Shown in pieces: positions 18,299-26,397 of a stretch of DNA of 64,000 bases (its first letter is position 1; each line of letters begins with the position of its first letter). A program made the position numbers and the translations under genes. The DNA is taken from the NCBI RefSeq assembly GCF_018282115.1, contig NZ_CP054306.1:372001-436000 (forward strand), given 5' to 3'. Source of the stretch: Synechocystis sp. PCC 7338 (GTDB lineage: Bacteria > Cyanobacteriota > Cyanobacteriia > Cyanobacteriales > Microcystaceae). The notes below the pieces were generated by a model. That model did not search any database and had not been told where the DNA came from. It worked only from the letters and a program-made list of their open reading frames with translations.

Positions 18299-18397
18299 TC
18301 AAGCTGTCCCCTTCTTGAGCAGAGGTCGGAAAAACACGTCCAACGTCATCAACGCTGTCGTCAGGGCCAGGGCAGAAAGAAAGAGTTGCTTTTTCAT
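18299..18397 (-). CDS. Small hydrophobic exported or membrane peptide (32 aa)
   Basis: Translating the minus strand from the ATG at 18397 gives MKKQLFLSALALTTALMTLD, followed by VFFRPLLKKG and TA before a stop at 18299. A GAGG sits about 10 bases upstream. Two lysines plus a hydrophobic run look like a signal peptide or single transmembrane helix with a basic tail. It lies between the azoreductase and VOC genes, in the same direction, with little wasted space. It could be a real small membrane protein or the truncated start of a lost exported protein. No function is assigned. Confidence 0.4.
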   Translation of the reverse strand: MKKQLFLSALALTTALMTLDVFFRPLLKKGTA

Positions 18398-18424
18398 GGG
18401 AATGACCTCGTGGCGATGGGAAGG

Positions 18425-19093
18425 TTACGCAGCGACGGTAGGGATGCCTACTTTTTGGCTGAGCTGTTCCACCAGTTGAGGAATGGCCGCATAGGCTGCC
18501 GCTTTGGACTGCTGGTGGCGATCGTCGCCAAACTCCTGATATTCAATGCGAATGACGTGGTGTTCGCTCACACCCAGTAAGCGGGAAGCGGTAATGATGG
18601 CCGTATCCAGATGATTCTGTGCCGCGTGCACGCCGCCAAATTCAAAGCCCCCCTCGCCAGAAGCCGTCAAGATGACCAGAATTTTGCCGGTTTGAATGGG
18701 CTCAATCGGTTGCTCTCCCCGCGCTAGATCGAAAGAAAAGGTGCGTCCGATGCGAATCACCTGATCAATCCAGGCTTTGAGTGCTGACGGCATGCCGTAG
18801 TTGTACATTGGGGTGCCGATGACGATAACATTGGCGGGCCCTAACTCTGCCAGTAGTTCATCAGATTCTCGCAGGGCGGTGACTTGTTCAGGAGTGCGCT
18901 GATCGATGGGTTTGAACGCGGCGGCAATCCAGTTCTCACTGATGGCGGAGGGGGGATTAAGCCCCACATCTCGTGTGATCCACGTGTCGTTGGGACGGAT
19001 TTTTTGCCAGTGTTCAGCAAACGCGGTAGTCAGTCCGCGACTCAGAGAACGGGTGACGCGAGCACTGGCATCAATTTGCAGAATCGTTGTCAT
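18425..19093 (-). CDS. azoR: FMN-dependent NADH-azoreductase
   Basis: 222 residues from the ATG at 19093 (MTTILQIDASARVTRSLSR); the open frame upstream to 19228 is not family-like. A flavodoxin fold is visible: SRSLSR-type phosphate loop near the N-terminus, then VIVIGTPMYNYGMPSALKAW (FMN binding) and VILTASGEGGFEFGG. AzoR reduces azo compounds and quinones by two-electron transfer from NADH. Its neighbours (VOC, GST, cysteine hydrolase) fit an electrophile- or quinone-detoxification role. Confidence 0.9.
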   Translation of the reverse strand: MTTILQIDASARVTRSLSRGLTTAFAEHWQKIRPNDTWITRDVGLNPPSAISENWIAAAFKPIDQRTPEQVTALRESDELLAELGPANVIVIGTPMYNYGMPSALKAWIDQVIRIGRTFSFDLARGEQPIEPIQTGKILVILTASGEGGFEFGGVHAAQNHLDTAIITASRLLGVSEHHVIRIEYQEFGDDRHQQSKAAAYAAIPQLVEQLSQKVGIPTVAA

Positions 19094-19261
19094 AATGGAT
19101 GTCCTCAAATAGTGGCTAAGCTGATTACAGAAATCCGGTTTTCCTTCTGAGTAGAGCCAAAACTCGGTCGTAGACTCTCGGTTGTATACTGACGAAGAAG
19201 CCAGATTTCTAGCAATGTGGAGGGGCAAGTTTGGTACTCATCCCCTAATGACCGTTGCTCC

Positions 19262-19954
19262 TTACACAGGCTGTAAGCTAGGCAGGCTTTTTCCTAACAC
19301 CTGTAGCGCCTCCTGAGTGGACCAAACTGTGTTGGCTAACATGCGATAGTTCACCAGCGCCGAGGCATAGCCATCACCCTCGGGGACTTTCACGCCAGCG
19401 GTGGCGTCTTTCACCACGGCGACTTCAAAGCCTTGCTCCAGTAGCTCTCGCAGGTGCGATTCCACACAGAGGTTGGACGACATGCCGCCGAGAATGACTT
19501 TGTCGATCCGCTGTTTACGCAATTGCAGAATCAAGTCGTTATTTTCGGGACAATAGACCTTGTGCGGGCTACAAATGACAGTTTTGCCACCTTCGATATA
19601 GGGTTTATAGAGATCAACCCAGTCAGCGCCAGAGCCAATCAGGCCATCCAGTTGGAGTGGACCAGGACGATCAAACATGCCAATGCTATGCATGACATTT
19701 TCCAGTGCCCCTTCAAACTTCCAGCGATGATCGGCAGGGAAATAGTAATGGGGTGAGATAAACAAAGGCAAGTCGTAGGTTTTAGCGGCTTTCATTAAGG
19801 CCTCAATATTGGCGACGGTGTTGTTTTCAGTGACGCTTTCGCCTACAACTCCCCAGGCAACACCAGTGGGGCTGAGAAAGTCGTTTTGCGGATCGATGAT
19901 AACGATTGCAGTTCTTTCGGCATCAATAGTCATGCCAGGATTAGGTAAGGCCAT
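19262..19954 (-). CDS. Isochorismatase-family cysteine hydrolase
   Basis: 230 residues. The three catalytic residues of the family are visible: Asp in AIVIIDPQNDFL (near residue 21), Lys in CSPHKVYCPE and the nucleophile Cys in GGMSSNLCVESHLREL. Members hydrolyse isochorismate, nicotinamide, N-carbamoylsarcosine or similar amides. The substrate cannot be told, and pyrazinamidase-type metal ligands are not clear. It is part of the minus-strand island series, 169 bp upstream of azoR. Confidence 0.87.
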   Translation of the reverse strand: MALPNPGMTIDAERTAIVIIDPQNDFLSPTGVAWGVVGESVTENNTVANIEALMKAAKTYDLPLFISPHYYFPADHRWKFEGALENVMHSIGMFDRPGPLQLDGLIGSGADWVDLYKPYIEGGKTVICSPHKVYCPENNDLILQLRKQRIDKVILGGMSSNLCVESHLRELLEQGFEVAVVKDATAGVKVPEGDGYASALVNYRMLANTVWSTQEALQVLGKSLPSLQPV

Positions 19955-20059
19955 GGTGGAAAACTCCTAAAGTGTTTAGCTGGATGATTAAAATTAATTC
20001 GTTGAGTAAGTTTGCATTTGTACTATCAGTTGCAGGGGAGCACCAAACTATGCAGATGC

Positions 20060-20737
20060 CTACACTGCCATCAGTTGCGACGCCCCATCGGGGACTGCCA
20101 GCGTGCCAAAGTTGCTCTTGAAGCCGGGTTGAAGAATATTCATACCGACTTGCACAGCAGGACGTTGCTGCATGGTGTCAACCCAGCGGTCAATATGGGG
20201 AAACGCTGCCGTGGAAATGTCCAAGTAAGAGGTCTGGGCCGCAGCCACCCAGGGATATGTGGCAATGTCAGCAATGGAGTAACCCCCTGCAATGTAGGGA
20301 GAATTCTCAAGTTGGCGATCGAGCACATCGAGCAACCGGAGGGTCTCACGGTGATAGCGTTCAACTGCATAGGCCATCTTTTCGGGTGCCGCATTGCGGA
20401 AGTGTCCGAGCTGACCGAATATTGGTCCCACACTGGCCATCTGGAACATCAGCCACTCCATCACCTTGAAGCGACCGGCTGTGTCAGTGGGTAGAAGCTT
20501 GCCGGTTTTTTCGGCTAGGTAAATCAGGATGGCACCGGATTCGAAGATAGTGAGGTCGTTGTCACGATCGCCAATGGCAGGAATCTTACTATTGGGATTG
20601 ATGACCTTAAATTCGGGGGTAAACTGGTCGCCTTTGCCAATGTCAATTTTGTGAATGGTGTAGGGCAGTGCAAGTTCTTCGAGCAGAATGGCAGGCTTGC
20701 GGCCATTGGGGGTGGTGTAGGTATACAGGTCAATCAT
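20060..20737 (-). CDS. gst: Glutathione S-transferase family protein
   Basis: 225 residues. A thioredoxin-like N-terminal domain (MIDLYTYTTPNGRKPAILLE, with the glutathione-binding NPNSKIPAI and FESGAILIYLAEKTGKLLP) is followed by an all-helical C-terminal domain (ENSPYIAGGYSIADIATYPW). The TYTTPNGRK start and length match the YghU/YfcG-like nu-class group, which acts as a disulfide-bond oxidoreductase or peroxidase using glutathione. Cytosolic. It lies in the middle of the detoxification series. Confidence 0.88.
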   Translation of the reverse strand: MIDLYTYTTPNGRKPAILLEELALPYTIHKIDIGKGDQFTPEFKVINPNSKIPAIGDRDNDLTIFESGAILIYLAEKTGKLLPTDTAGRFKVMEWLMFQMASVGPIFGQLGHFRNAAPEKMAYAVERYHRETLRLLDVLDRQLENSPYIAGGYSIADIATYPWVAAAQTSYLDISTAAFPHIDRWVDTMQQRPAVQVGMNILQPGFKSNFGTLAVPDGASQLMAV

Positions 20738-20780
20738 GGATCAATTTCCTTAAGGTCAAGTAATCATTAATCAATGGGAG

Positions 20781-20996
20781 TTAGTAATCGAGGCAAGTTA
20801 GTCGATGCGGAATGTTCAATTTGGCGGGTTTTGGAGATAATTGGTCAGGCCGACAGTTCCAGGATGGGCGTGGGATCTGAGGAAGGTCGAGACGGCATTC
20901 CATGGGGAGGCTCTCTCGTTCTGCACCCATCTGGAGCGGCAGAGTATGCAGACCATCGCAGGGAAGGAATTTGTCCATTTTGAAATTAGTTAACAT
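20781..20996 (-). CDS. Doubtful small ORF
   Basis: 71 residues beginning MLTNFKMDKFLPCDGLHTLP, with a GAGGA sequence shortly before the ATG at 20996. It fills the gap between the GST and DUF1348 genes in the same direction. The second half is rich in Pro and Arg and does not look like a folded domain. I do not recognise a family. It may be a decayed gene start or chance; listed only because the gap would otherwise be unexplained. Confidence 0.2.
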   Translation of the reverse strand: MLTNFKMDKFLPCDGLHTLPLQMGAERESLPMECRLDLPQIPRPSWNCRPDQLSPKPAKLNIPHRLTCLDY

Positions 20997-21035
20997 GGCA
21001 GTCCTCTCGACTTGGATTTAGAACTAGGGGATGGT

Positions 21036-21500
21036 TTACCTTTCCCAGCGAAATTTGCGATCAGACTCTTGGATGGGCACGTCGTTGATGCTGGCTTCGC
21101 GGCGCTGCATTTGACCGTTGGGGGCAAATTCCCAATTTTCGTTGCCATAGGCCCGATACCACTGGCCCGAGTCGGTGTGGTACTCGTACTCAAACTTGAC
21201 GGAGATACGGTTTTCGGTGAAGCTCCATAGGGTTTTCTTGAGGCGATAGTCCAACTCGGCATTCCATTTGCGAGTCAGAAACTCGCGAATCTGGCTACGA
21301 CCTTTAATAAATTCCGAGCGATTGCGCCATTCCGAATCAACGGTGTAAGCCAGGAGCACTTTGTCGGGATTGCGGCTATTCCAGGCATCTTCTGCTGCTT
21401 GTACCTTGGCTTTTGCTGTTTCCAGTGTGAAGGGCGGCAGTGGTGGCCTGTTTTCAACGGTGTCAAAAGTTGGATTTGTGGGTGTTGTGGGTTCGGGCAT
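21036..21500 (-). CDS. DUF1348 / NTF2-like protein
   Basis: 154 residues from the ATG at 21500, with AGGAG seven bases upstream; an ATG at 21521 is in frame but lacks a ribosome site. The domain from residue 25 on ([20 protein letters not shown], ending [17 protein letters not shown]) is the DUF1348 group of the SnoaL/NTF2-like fold, in which a cone-shaped pocket binds small hydrophobic molecules. The function is unknown. The promoter holds two copies of the TetR-type operator at 21528-21544 and 21556-21571, so it is probably controlled by the nearby tetR gene. Confidence 0.82.
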   Translation of the reverse strand: MPEPTTPTNPTFDTVENRPPLPPFTLETAKAKVQAAEDAWNSRNPDKVLLAYTVDSEWRNRSEFIKGRSQIREFLTRKWNAELDYRLKKTLWSFTENRISVKFEYEYHTDSGQWYRAYGNENWEFAPNGQMQRREASINDVPIQESDRKFRWER

Positions 21501-21526
21501 GGGGGACTCCTTAAATTGCATGTTTT

Positions 21527-21630
21527 ATGTAGAACGGTCTGTATGATTTTAGGCGTGCAGATGGGTCTGTATGTTGTCAAACGAGTGATGTCATAGTTTC
21601 ATAGCTTGAAACTAAAAATGTCCCTAGTTT
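21527..21630 (-). promoter_or_regulatory. Duplicated operator-promoter region, copy A
   Basis: A stretch of about 104 bp upstream of the DUF1348 gene is clearly related to the region in front of the NmrA-like gene (22298-22400), about 70 percent identical by eye with one gap. It carries operator copies at 21528-21544 (GTAGAACGGTCTGTAT core) and 21556-21571 (TGCAGATGGGTCTGTA). On the minus strand a TTGACA lies at 21580-21575, but the sequence 17 bp further is not a good -10, so the promoter may have diverged. Shared further upstream is ATGTCATAGTTT. Confidence 0.65.
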
Positions 21631-21649
21631 AAATGGGTATCATTGAGAT

Positions 21650-22279
21650 TCAGTAAGACAAACTAGGGGTCTGTTGTAGGGACGATTCATCGGAGAACTG
21701 CTTGAGGATGAAATTTGCTACATCCGCCCGAGAAATCTGTAGGGTGATAGTTCTGTCGGTGCTGGGGAAACTATGGCGATACTGCCCGGTCAATGGCCCA
21801 TCAATAAACGCTCCGGGGCGGACAATCGTCCAATCCAGACCACTGTTTTTCACTAGAGCTTCCTGCCTTTCATGATCGGCAAAGACCTTTCGTAGAATGA
21901 AGCTAAACATGATGTACTTCCAATAAAAGTCAAGGTTGCTCCAGCTATCTCCGACCCCGAGGGTAGATTGGCAGATTAAGCGGCGCACGCCAAGACTCTT
22001 CATTGCCTGGATGATCTGCTGGGTGCCTTCTGAGCGGATAGTTCCCGTTAGTTTTTTCCCAGAGCCCAGAACACAAACCACCGCATCTTGCCCACAGATA
22101 GCAGATTCTACTGCCACAGAATCCATTACATCTCCCTGGACTTGGATAAGTTGGGGATGCTGGATATTAAGTTTCGCCAGATTATGGGCAAAGGCAGTGA
22201 CAGTGTGACCTTGGTCTAGAGCTTGCTGAACCACCTGACGACCGATGGTTCCAGTTGCACCGAAAGTTACGAGTTTCAT
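21650..22279 (-). CDS. NmrA-like / atypical SDR NAD(P)-binding protein
   Basis: 209 residues. The N-terminal Rossmann motif TFGATGTIGRQVVQQALDQG (residues 5-24) is the GxxGxxG type of atypical short-chain dehydrogenases. Then VICQ-type strands appear: AVVCVLGSGKKLTGTIRSEG and GVRRLICQSTLGVGDSW, ending WTIVRPGAFIDGPLTG. No YxxxK catalytic pair is present, so it may be a sensor or a reductase of the NmrA/SDR_a5 kind. Its promoter overlaps two operator sites, implying control by the divergent tetR gene. Confidence 0.83.
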   Translation of the reverse strand: MKLVTFGATGTIGRQVVQQALDQGHTVTAFAHNLAKLNIQHPQLIQVQGDVMDSVAVESAICGQDAVVCVLGSGKKLTGTIRSEGTQQIIQAMKSLGVRRLICQSTLGVGDSWSNLDFYWKYIMFSFILRKVFADHERQEALVKNSGLDWTIVRPGAFIDGPLTGQYRHSFPSTDRTITLQISRADVANFILKQFSDESSLQQTPSLSY

Positions 22280-22297
22280 AGGAAGTTTCCTTGAAAA

Positions 22298-22400
22298 ATG
22301 TAGATTTGTCTGTCTATACCTAGAGTACAGACAGGTCTGTATAATGTCAACCAGCTTATGTCATAGTTTTATGGCTTGGGTTTGAAAGTGCCCCTACTTT
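22298..22400 (-). promoter_or_regulatory. Duplicated operator-promoter region, copy B
   Basis: Copy B of the duplicated regulatory region, upstream of the NmrA-like gene. On the minus strand TTGACA (22350-22345) and TACTCT (22327-22322) are separated by exactly 17 bp, a good sigma70-type promoter. The spacer is occupied by the perfect palindrome TACAGAC-AG-GTCTGTA (22326-22341), and a weaker site TAGATTTGTCTGTCTA (22301-22316) would overlap the start of transcription. A repressor bound there would block RNA polymerase. Confidence 0.7.
22326..22341. promoter_or_regulatory. Perfect palindromic operator TACAGAC-N2-GTCTGTA
   Basis: Best copy of the repeated operator: 7-bp perfect half-sites separated by AG. 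Related copies lie at 21528-21544, 21556-21571, 22301-22316 and 22564-22580. A short inverted repeat of this form, near a TetR-family gene and its own promoter, is the classical arrangement for TetR repressors. Assignment to that protein is inference. Confidence 0.7.
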
Positions 22401-22563
22401 GGAAAAAGTGACGCATAGTTTTCTGGAGTCGGAATGGGCTATTCAAGTCGAACGGAGGTGTTCTTCCCATGCATCGATGTCAGCCTATAGCAAGGGCTTG
22501 ATGAAAATTGGCCACGCTGGCAACAGCTTAATTGCATGCAAATCCGAGGTAAAAACATTATTA

Positions 22564-22580
22564 TGTAGACAGTTCTGTAT
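22564..22580. promoter_or_regulatory. Operator in front of tetR-type gene
   Basis: TGTAGACAGTTCTGTAT lies 16-32 bp upstream of the regulator ATG. It matches the operator consensus in the two duplicated promoters (TAGA...TCTGTAT). This points to autoregulation of the repressor gene. Confidence 0.65.
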
Positions 22581-22595
22581 GAATATATTTCTGAC

Positions 22596-23165
22596 ATGTC
22601 CAATACCAAATTATCTTCCAAGCCACCTGCACGTGAACGCATCATGCAAGCGGCATCCACGTTGTTTTATCAAGAGGGGGTGCAGAAAGTTGGTATTGAT
22701 CGCATCATCGCCGAGTCGGGCGTAGCGAAAATGTCGCTGTACAACCACTTTAAGTCCAAAGACAGCTTGATTGCTGCTTGGTTAGAGGAGCGTGATACTA
22801 GCTGGCGGCGATGGTTTCAGAAAACGGTGGAAAAACGGGCAACCACACCTACTGATCGCCTTTTGGTCATGTTTGATGCCCTGGAAGAATGGTTTTCTCA
22901 ACCTGATTTTCGTGGCTGTGCTTTTATTAATTCATCGGTGGAGTTGGTGGAGCCTGAACATCCTGGCTATCAGGTCGCGCTCAAGCACCAACAAGCAATT
23001 TACGAATATATTCTGCAACTGGTCTATGAAGCCGAAATTCCCCATCCGGAGGCGGTGGCGGAGCAACTTTTACTATTAATGGAAGGGGCGATCGTAGTAG
23101 CGATGATGCGTCGTCACCCTGGTGCTGCCACCCAGGCCAAGGCTGCCGCGGCGAGGCTCATTTAA
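22596..23165 (+). CDS. TetR/AcrR-family transcriptional regulator
   Basis: 189 residues. The N-terminal DNA-binding region is typical: RIMQAASTLFYQEGVQKVGI and then ESGVAKMSLYNHFKSKDSLI, the TetR helix-turn-helix around residues 30-60. The C-terminal ligand domain includes PDFRGCAFINSSVELVEPEH; the Cys in RGCAF is common in relatives of the YcdC/LmrA type and could sense electrophiles. An operator copy lies in its own promoter, and it is divergent from the NmrA-like gene. It is the last gene of the HIP1-poor island. Confidence 0.9.
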   Translation: MSNTKLSSKPPARERIMQAASTLFYQEGVQKVGIDRIIAESGVAKMSLYNHFKSKDSLIAAWLEERDTSWRRWFQKTVEKRATTPTDRLLVMFDALEEWFSQPDFRGCAFINSSVELVEPEHPGYQVALKHQQAIYEYILQLVYEAEIPHPEAVAEQLLLLMEGAIVVAMMRRHPGAATQAKAAAARLI

Positions 23166-23457
23166 TTAGTGTATAAACCCCTCTTCACCGTTTCTAGCTG
23201 GCCAGAAATTAGGTTGGGAACTTGACCATGGTTGGCCCTTAGTTTATTGAGAAGGAAGCCTAGCCGGAGAAAAGTAGTTTCCGCGAAGGGTGTGGAGATT
23301 GTTGTACCTTCTGCCCTTAAAACTTGGCAAGGAAACTAGAAGAAAATCTTCCCAGTACTGCAAGGGCTTTAGTGGGTTGATTTAGAGGTAAATTTTGGGT
23401 TGCCTGTGGAGGCTCTGAGTCGGACAGATCAGACCCTATAAAACTCAGCATCAATAA

Positions 23458-23802
23458 TTATGCATTTTCACCGTTGTTGCCGGTGCTTTTAAAAGCTTGT
23501 TCAAAGCCCAACCGTTGCTCAGCGTTACGGAGAAAATACCCACTCATCATGGCGGAAGCTAAAAGACGGCCCAGATTTTCTCGGCTGGTGCTGATGGTCA
23601 CTCCAAAATGGTCCGGGGGTAGATTGCCCAATAAGCCAATAATATTCCGTTCCATTACCTGAAACACTTCTTGGGAATCGGGGCGGGATAGTTGGGCAAT
23701 GGTTTCGGGGCTCAACTCTTGAACGTATGTCCACAAACTATCTTTGCCTGCCGTTTCATTGCCGGCAAACAGCGGTTGGGGACGTTGGGGTTCATGGGTC
23801 AC
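23458..23802 (-). CDS. DUF760 protein
   Basis: 114 residues with a GTG start at 23802. The core SLWTYVQELSPETIAQLSRP and LPPDHFGVTISTSRENLGRL, AMMSGYFLRNAEQRL is the DUF760 domain found in cyanobacteria and chloroplasts. No catalytic residues are known; a plant relative has been linked to protein stability control. Soluble and cytosolic. It marks the return to core genome after the island. Confidence 0.82.
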   Translation of the reverse strand: MTHEPQRPQPLFAGNETAGKDSLWTYVQELSPETIAQLSRPDSQEVFQVMERNIIGLLGNLPPDHFGVTISTSRENLGRLLASAMMSGYFLRNAEQRLGFEQAFKSTGNNGENA

Positions 23803-23907
23803 GACGGATCTCCTCTTCTAGTAATGGAACTTGATTTGGGATTGATCCCGATGGGATAACCACACTCTAACAATTTCGGGAAAGAACCGGAGGGCAAAGA
23901 ACCGAAC

Positions 23908-24732
23908 TTACTTTGGTGTTGACGCCGACCATTGTTGACGCCTGGCTTCGTACAGCATTACCCCGACGGCGATCGCCACGTTGAGGGATTCCACTGCTGG
24001 GGCCTGGGGAATGGCCACTTGTTGGGTGGTCAATTCAAGCACAGGGGCACTGAGCCCTTGGCCTTCACTGCCAAAAATTACTACGGTGGGAAGCTGAAAA
24101 TCAATTTCCCACAGGGTTTGTTGCCCCTGGGGTACGGTGGCAATTAGTTGCAGTCCCTGGGCTTGGAATTTTTCCAACACTGACAGCAGGGATTCTTGTT
24201 GTTGTTGGGGCAAAAGTAAACTACTACCGGCGGAGGAACGTAACACTTTAGGACTAGTGGGATCAACGCAGTCGGTGGTTAGCCAAATGCCTTCCACTCC
24301 GGTGGCGGCGGCGGTTCTCAGAATGGTGCCCAGGTTACCTGGATCCTGTAATCGTTCCAGTACCAAGCCCAATTGAGGCCTGGGGGGAGGCGATCGCCAA
24401 AACTGATCCATGGCCAAGGTAGCTACCACGCCGTCGGGGTTAACGGTGCTGGCCATTTTTGCCAGAACTTCCCCACTTACAAGATAACTTTGGTTGGCTT
24501 GGGCCACTAGGCGATCGGCTAGGCTGGGATTTTTGCTTTGCCAAACTGCGGTGAAACAGCCAGAATTAAAGCGTTTTCCCTCGGCTAAGGCCACCTCCAG
24601 CAAATGGGTTCCTTCCAAGAGAAGCTGACCCTGTTGTTTGCGTCCCTTGGTTTGGTGCAGTTGCCGCAGTTGTTTAACCAGGGGGTTTTGGGGGCTGGTG
24701 ATGGAGGCAATGTCGCTGGGCAATGGGTACAC
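23908..24732 (-). CDS. TrmH/SpoU-family RNA 2'-O-methyltransferase
   Basis: 274 residues, GTG start at 24732. It has an N-terminal L30e-like substrate-binding part (residues about 10-100, including KQLRQLHQTKGRKQQGQLLL) and a C-terminal SPOUT knot. Knot motifs are LERLQDPGNLGTILRTAAAT, VVIFGSEGQGLS and the closing PQAPAVESLNVAIAVGVMLY. It methylates ribose in rRNA or tRNA with S-adenosylmethionine. The target is unknown, since the RlmB-like and TrmH groups cannot be separated by eye. It sits directly beside glpK on the same strand. Confidence 0.9.
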   Translation of the reverse strand: MYPLPSDIASITSPQNPLVKQLRQLHQTKGRKQQGQLLLEGTHLLEVALAEGKRFNSGCFTAVWQSKNPSLADRLVAQANQSYLVSGEVLAKMASTVNPDGVVATLAMDQFWRSPPPRPQLGLVLERLQDPGNLGTILRTAAATGVEGIWLTTDCVDPTSPKVLRSSAGSSLLLPQQQQESLLSVLEKFQAQGLQLIATVPQGQQTLWEIDFQLPTVVIFGSEGQGLSAPVLELTTQQVAIPQAPAVESLNVAIAVGVMLYEARRQQWSASTPK

Positions 24733-24812
24733 CTTCCTGAATGGGCATGGGCAGAAATGGACAATAAATTAAGCCTAAGCCTATTTTTCCGCAGTTAGGG
24801 GGCCAGAAAAAC

Positions 24813-26339
24813 CTACTCCGCTGCCGACTCGGCCCAATTTTTTGCTCGACCAACGGCCTCCTGCCAAACCGCAAAATTAGCCCGGGCATTGGCAGATCCT
24901 TCCCCAGGCTCGAATACCCGGTTAATGGCCCGATTTTCCACTAGGGAGAGGTAATCCCGCCAGAAACCCACCGTTAACCCAGCCCCAAAGGCGGCCCCTT
25001 GGGCTGTGGCATCCAACACCACCGGGCGCTCCACCGGAATGCCCAAAACATCCGCTTGGCATTGCATCAAAAAGTCATTGTTACAAGCTCCCCCGTCCAC
25101 TTTCAGTTGTTGAATGGCAGCGGGACTGTCTTGGTTAATGGCCTCCACCACTTCCCTAGCTTGGAAGGCGATCGCCTCTAGCACAGATCTCACGAGATGA
25201 GCTTTAGTCACCCCGGCGGTCAAGCCCAGAAAAGCGCCACAGGCATTCATGTCCCAATGGGGCGCTCCCAAGCCACTCAGGGCGGGCACAAAGTAAACGC
25301 CGCCATTGCTATCCACACTGCGAGCGAGGGTTTCACTGGCCGCCGCCGAGTCAATTAAACCTAATTTGTCCCTCAGCCATTGCACACAGGAGCCAGCGGT
25401 GAACATACTTCCTTCCAGGGCATAGTCGGTTTTTAGGCTTTGGTCGGAGTTGGTTTGGGTCCAGGCCACGGTGGACAGTAGGCGGTGCTGGGAACGGGTA
25501 ATCTTTGCCCCTGTATTGGCCACCAAAAAGGCCCCCGTGCCATAGGTGCATTTCAGTAACCCAGGGCGATCGCAACCGTGGGCATAGAGGGCCGCCTGTT
25601 GGTCACCGAAAATGGCGGTGATGGGAATTTCTACCCCCAAAATGGCCGGATCCGTCACCCCGAAATGCCCTAAGCTAGGCCGCACCCTCGGCATAATCTG
25701 ACCGGGAATGGCGAACAGATTCAACAGTTTTTCATCCCAAGTAAGGCTGTCCAAATTGAGCACCATGGTGCGGCTGGCATTACTGTGGTCTGTGCGGTGA
25801 ACTTTACCCCCGGTTAAATTCCAGAGGGCCCAACTGTCAATGGTGCCCGCCAAAAGGTTAGCCGGATCAACATCTCGGTTATGTTTGACCCAATCCAATA
25901 GCCAATGGAGCTTGGTGGCGGAAAAATAGGCATCCAACACAAGACCAGTGCGGTCATAAATTTCCTCCACATAACCCTTGGCTTCCAAGGCCCGGCAAAA
26001 CTGGGCAGTGCGCCGATCCTGCCAAACGATCGCCGGATGGAGGGGTTGGCCGGTGGTCTTATCCCAGAGCAAACAGGTTTCCCGTTGCACAGTGAGGCCG
26101 ATCGCCACAATTTGTTGGGGTTGGATAGCGGTTTTTTGCACCACTTCCTCCATGGCAGTTTTAGTATCCCGCCAAATTTCCAGGGCATCATGCTCCACCC
26201 AACCGGCCTTGGGATAGGACTGGGTTAATTCCTTATAGACTTGTCCCGCAATGTTGCCCTCGTGGTCAAACAAAATGGCCCGATTGCCCGTGGTACCCAA
26301 GTCCAGGGCCATTACATACTGATTGTGTTTCGCTGTCAT
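24813..26339 (-). CDS. glpK: Glycerol kinase
   Basis: 508 residues, the full FGGY-family length. It makes sn-glycerol 3-phosphate from glycerol and ATP. Motifs visible: ALDLGTTGNRAILFDHEGNI (residues 11-30), QRETCLLWDKTTGQPLHPAI, IVWQDRRTAQFC, TYGTGAFLVANTG and VDGGACNNDFLMQ. It is downstream of the glucosylglycerol hydrolase gene (58 bp), so the pair can recycle glycerol released from the osmolyte back into glycerol 3-phosphate. This neighbourhood is also known in PCC 6803. Confidence 0.96.
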   Translation of the reverse strand: MTAKHNQYVMALDLGTTGNRAILFDHEGNIAGQVYKELTQSYPKAGWVEHDALEIWRDTKTAMEEVVQKTAIQPQQIVAIGLTVQRETCLLWDKTTGQPLHPAIVWQDRRTAQFCRALEAKGYVEEIYDRTGLVLDAYFSATKLHWLLDWVKHNRDVDPANLLAGTIDSWALWNLTGGKVHRTDHSNASRTMVLNLDSLTWDEKLLNLFAIPGQIMPRVRPSLGHFGVTDPAILGVEIPITAIFGDQQAALYAHGCDRPGLLKCTYGTGAFLVANTGAKITRSQHRLLSTVAWTQTNSDQSLKTDYALEGSMFTAGSCVQWLRDKLGLIDSAAASETLARSVDSNGGVYFVPALSGLGAPHWDMNACGAFLGLTAGVTKAHLVRSVLEAIAFQAREVVEAINQDSPAAIQQLKVDGGACNNDFLMQCQADVLGIPVERPVVLDATAQGAAFGAGLTVGFWRDYLSLVENRAINRVFEPGEGSANARANFAVWQEAVGRAKNWAESAAE

Positions 26340-26397
26340 AGACAGTAACCTCCAAAAAATTAATCAACAAATCTCTAAATCCCTGCCCCGATGGGCC

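Noticed and set aside
19165-19190. Possible TetR operator upstream of azoR (TAGACTCTCGGTTGTATA)
   Set aside because: Only one half-site resembles the operator; spacing and second half do not match the other five copies.
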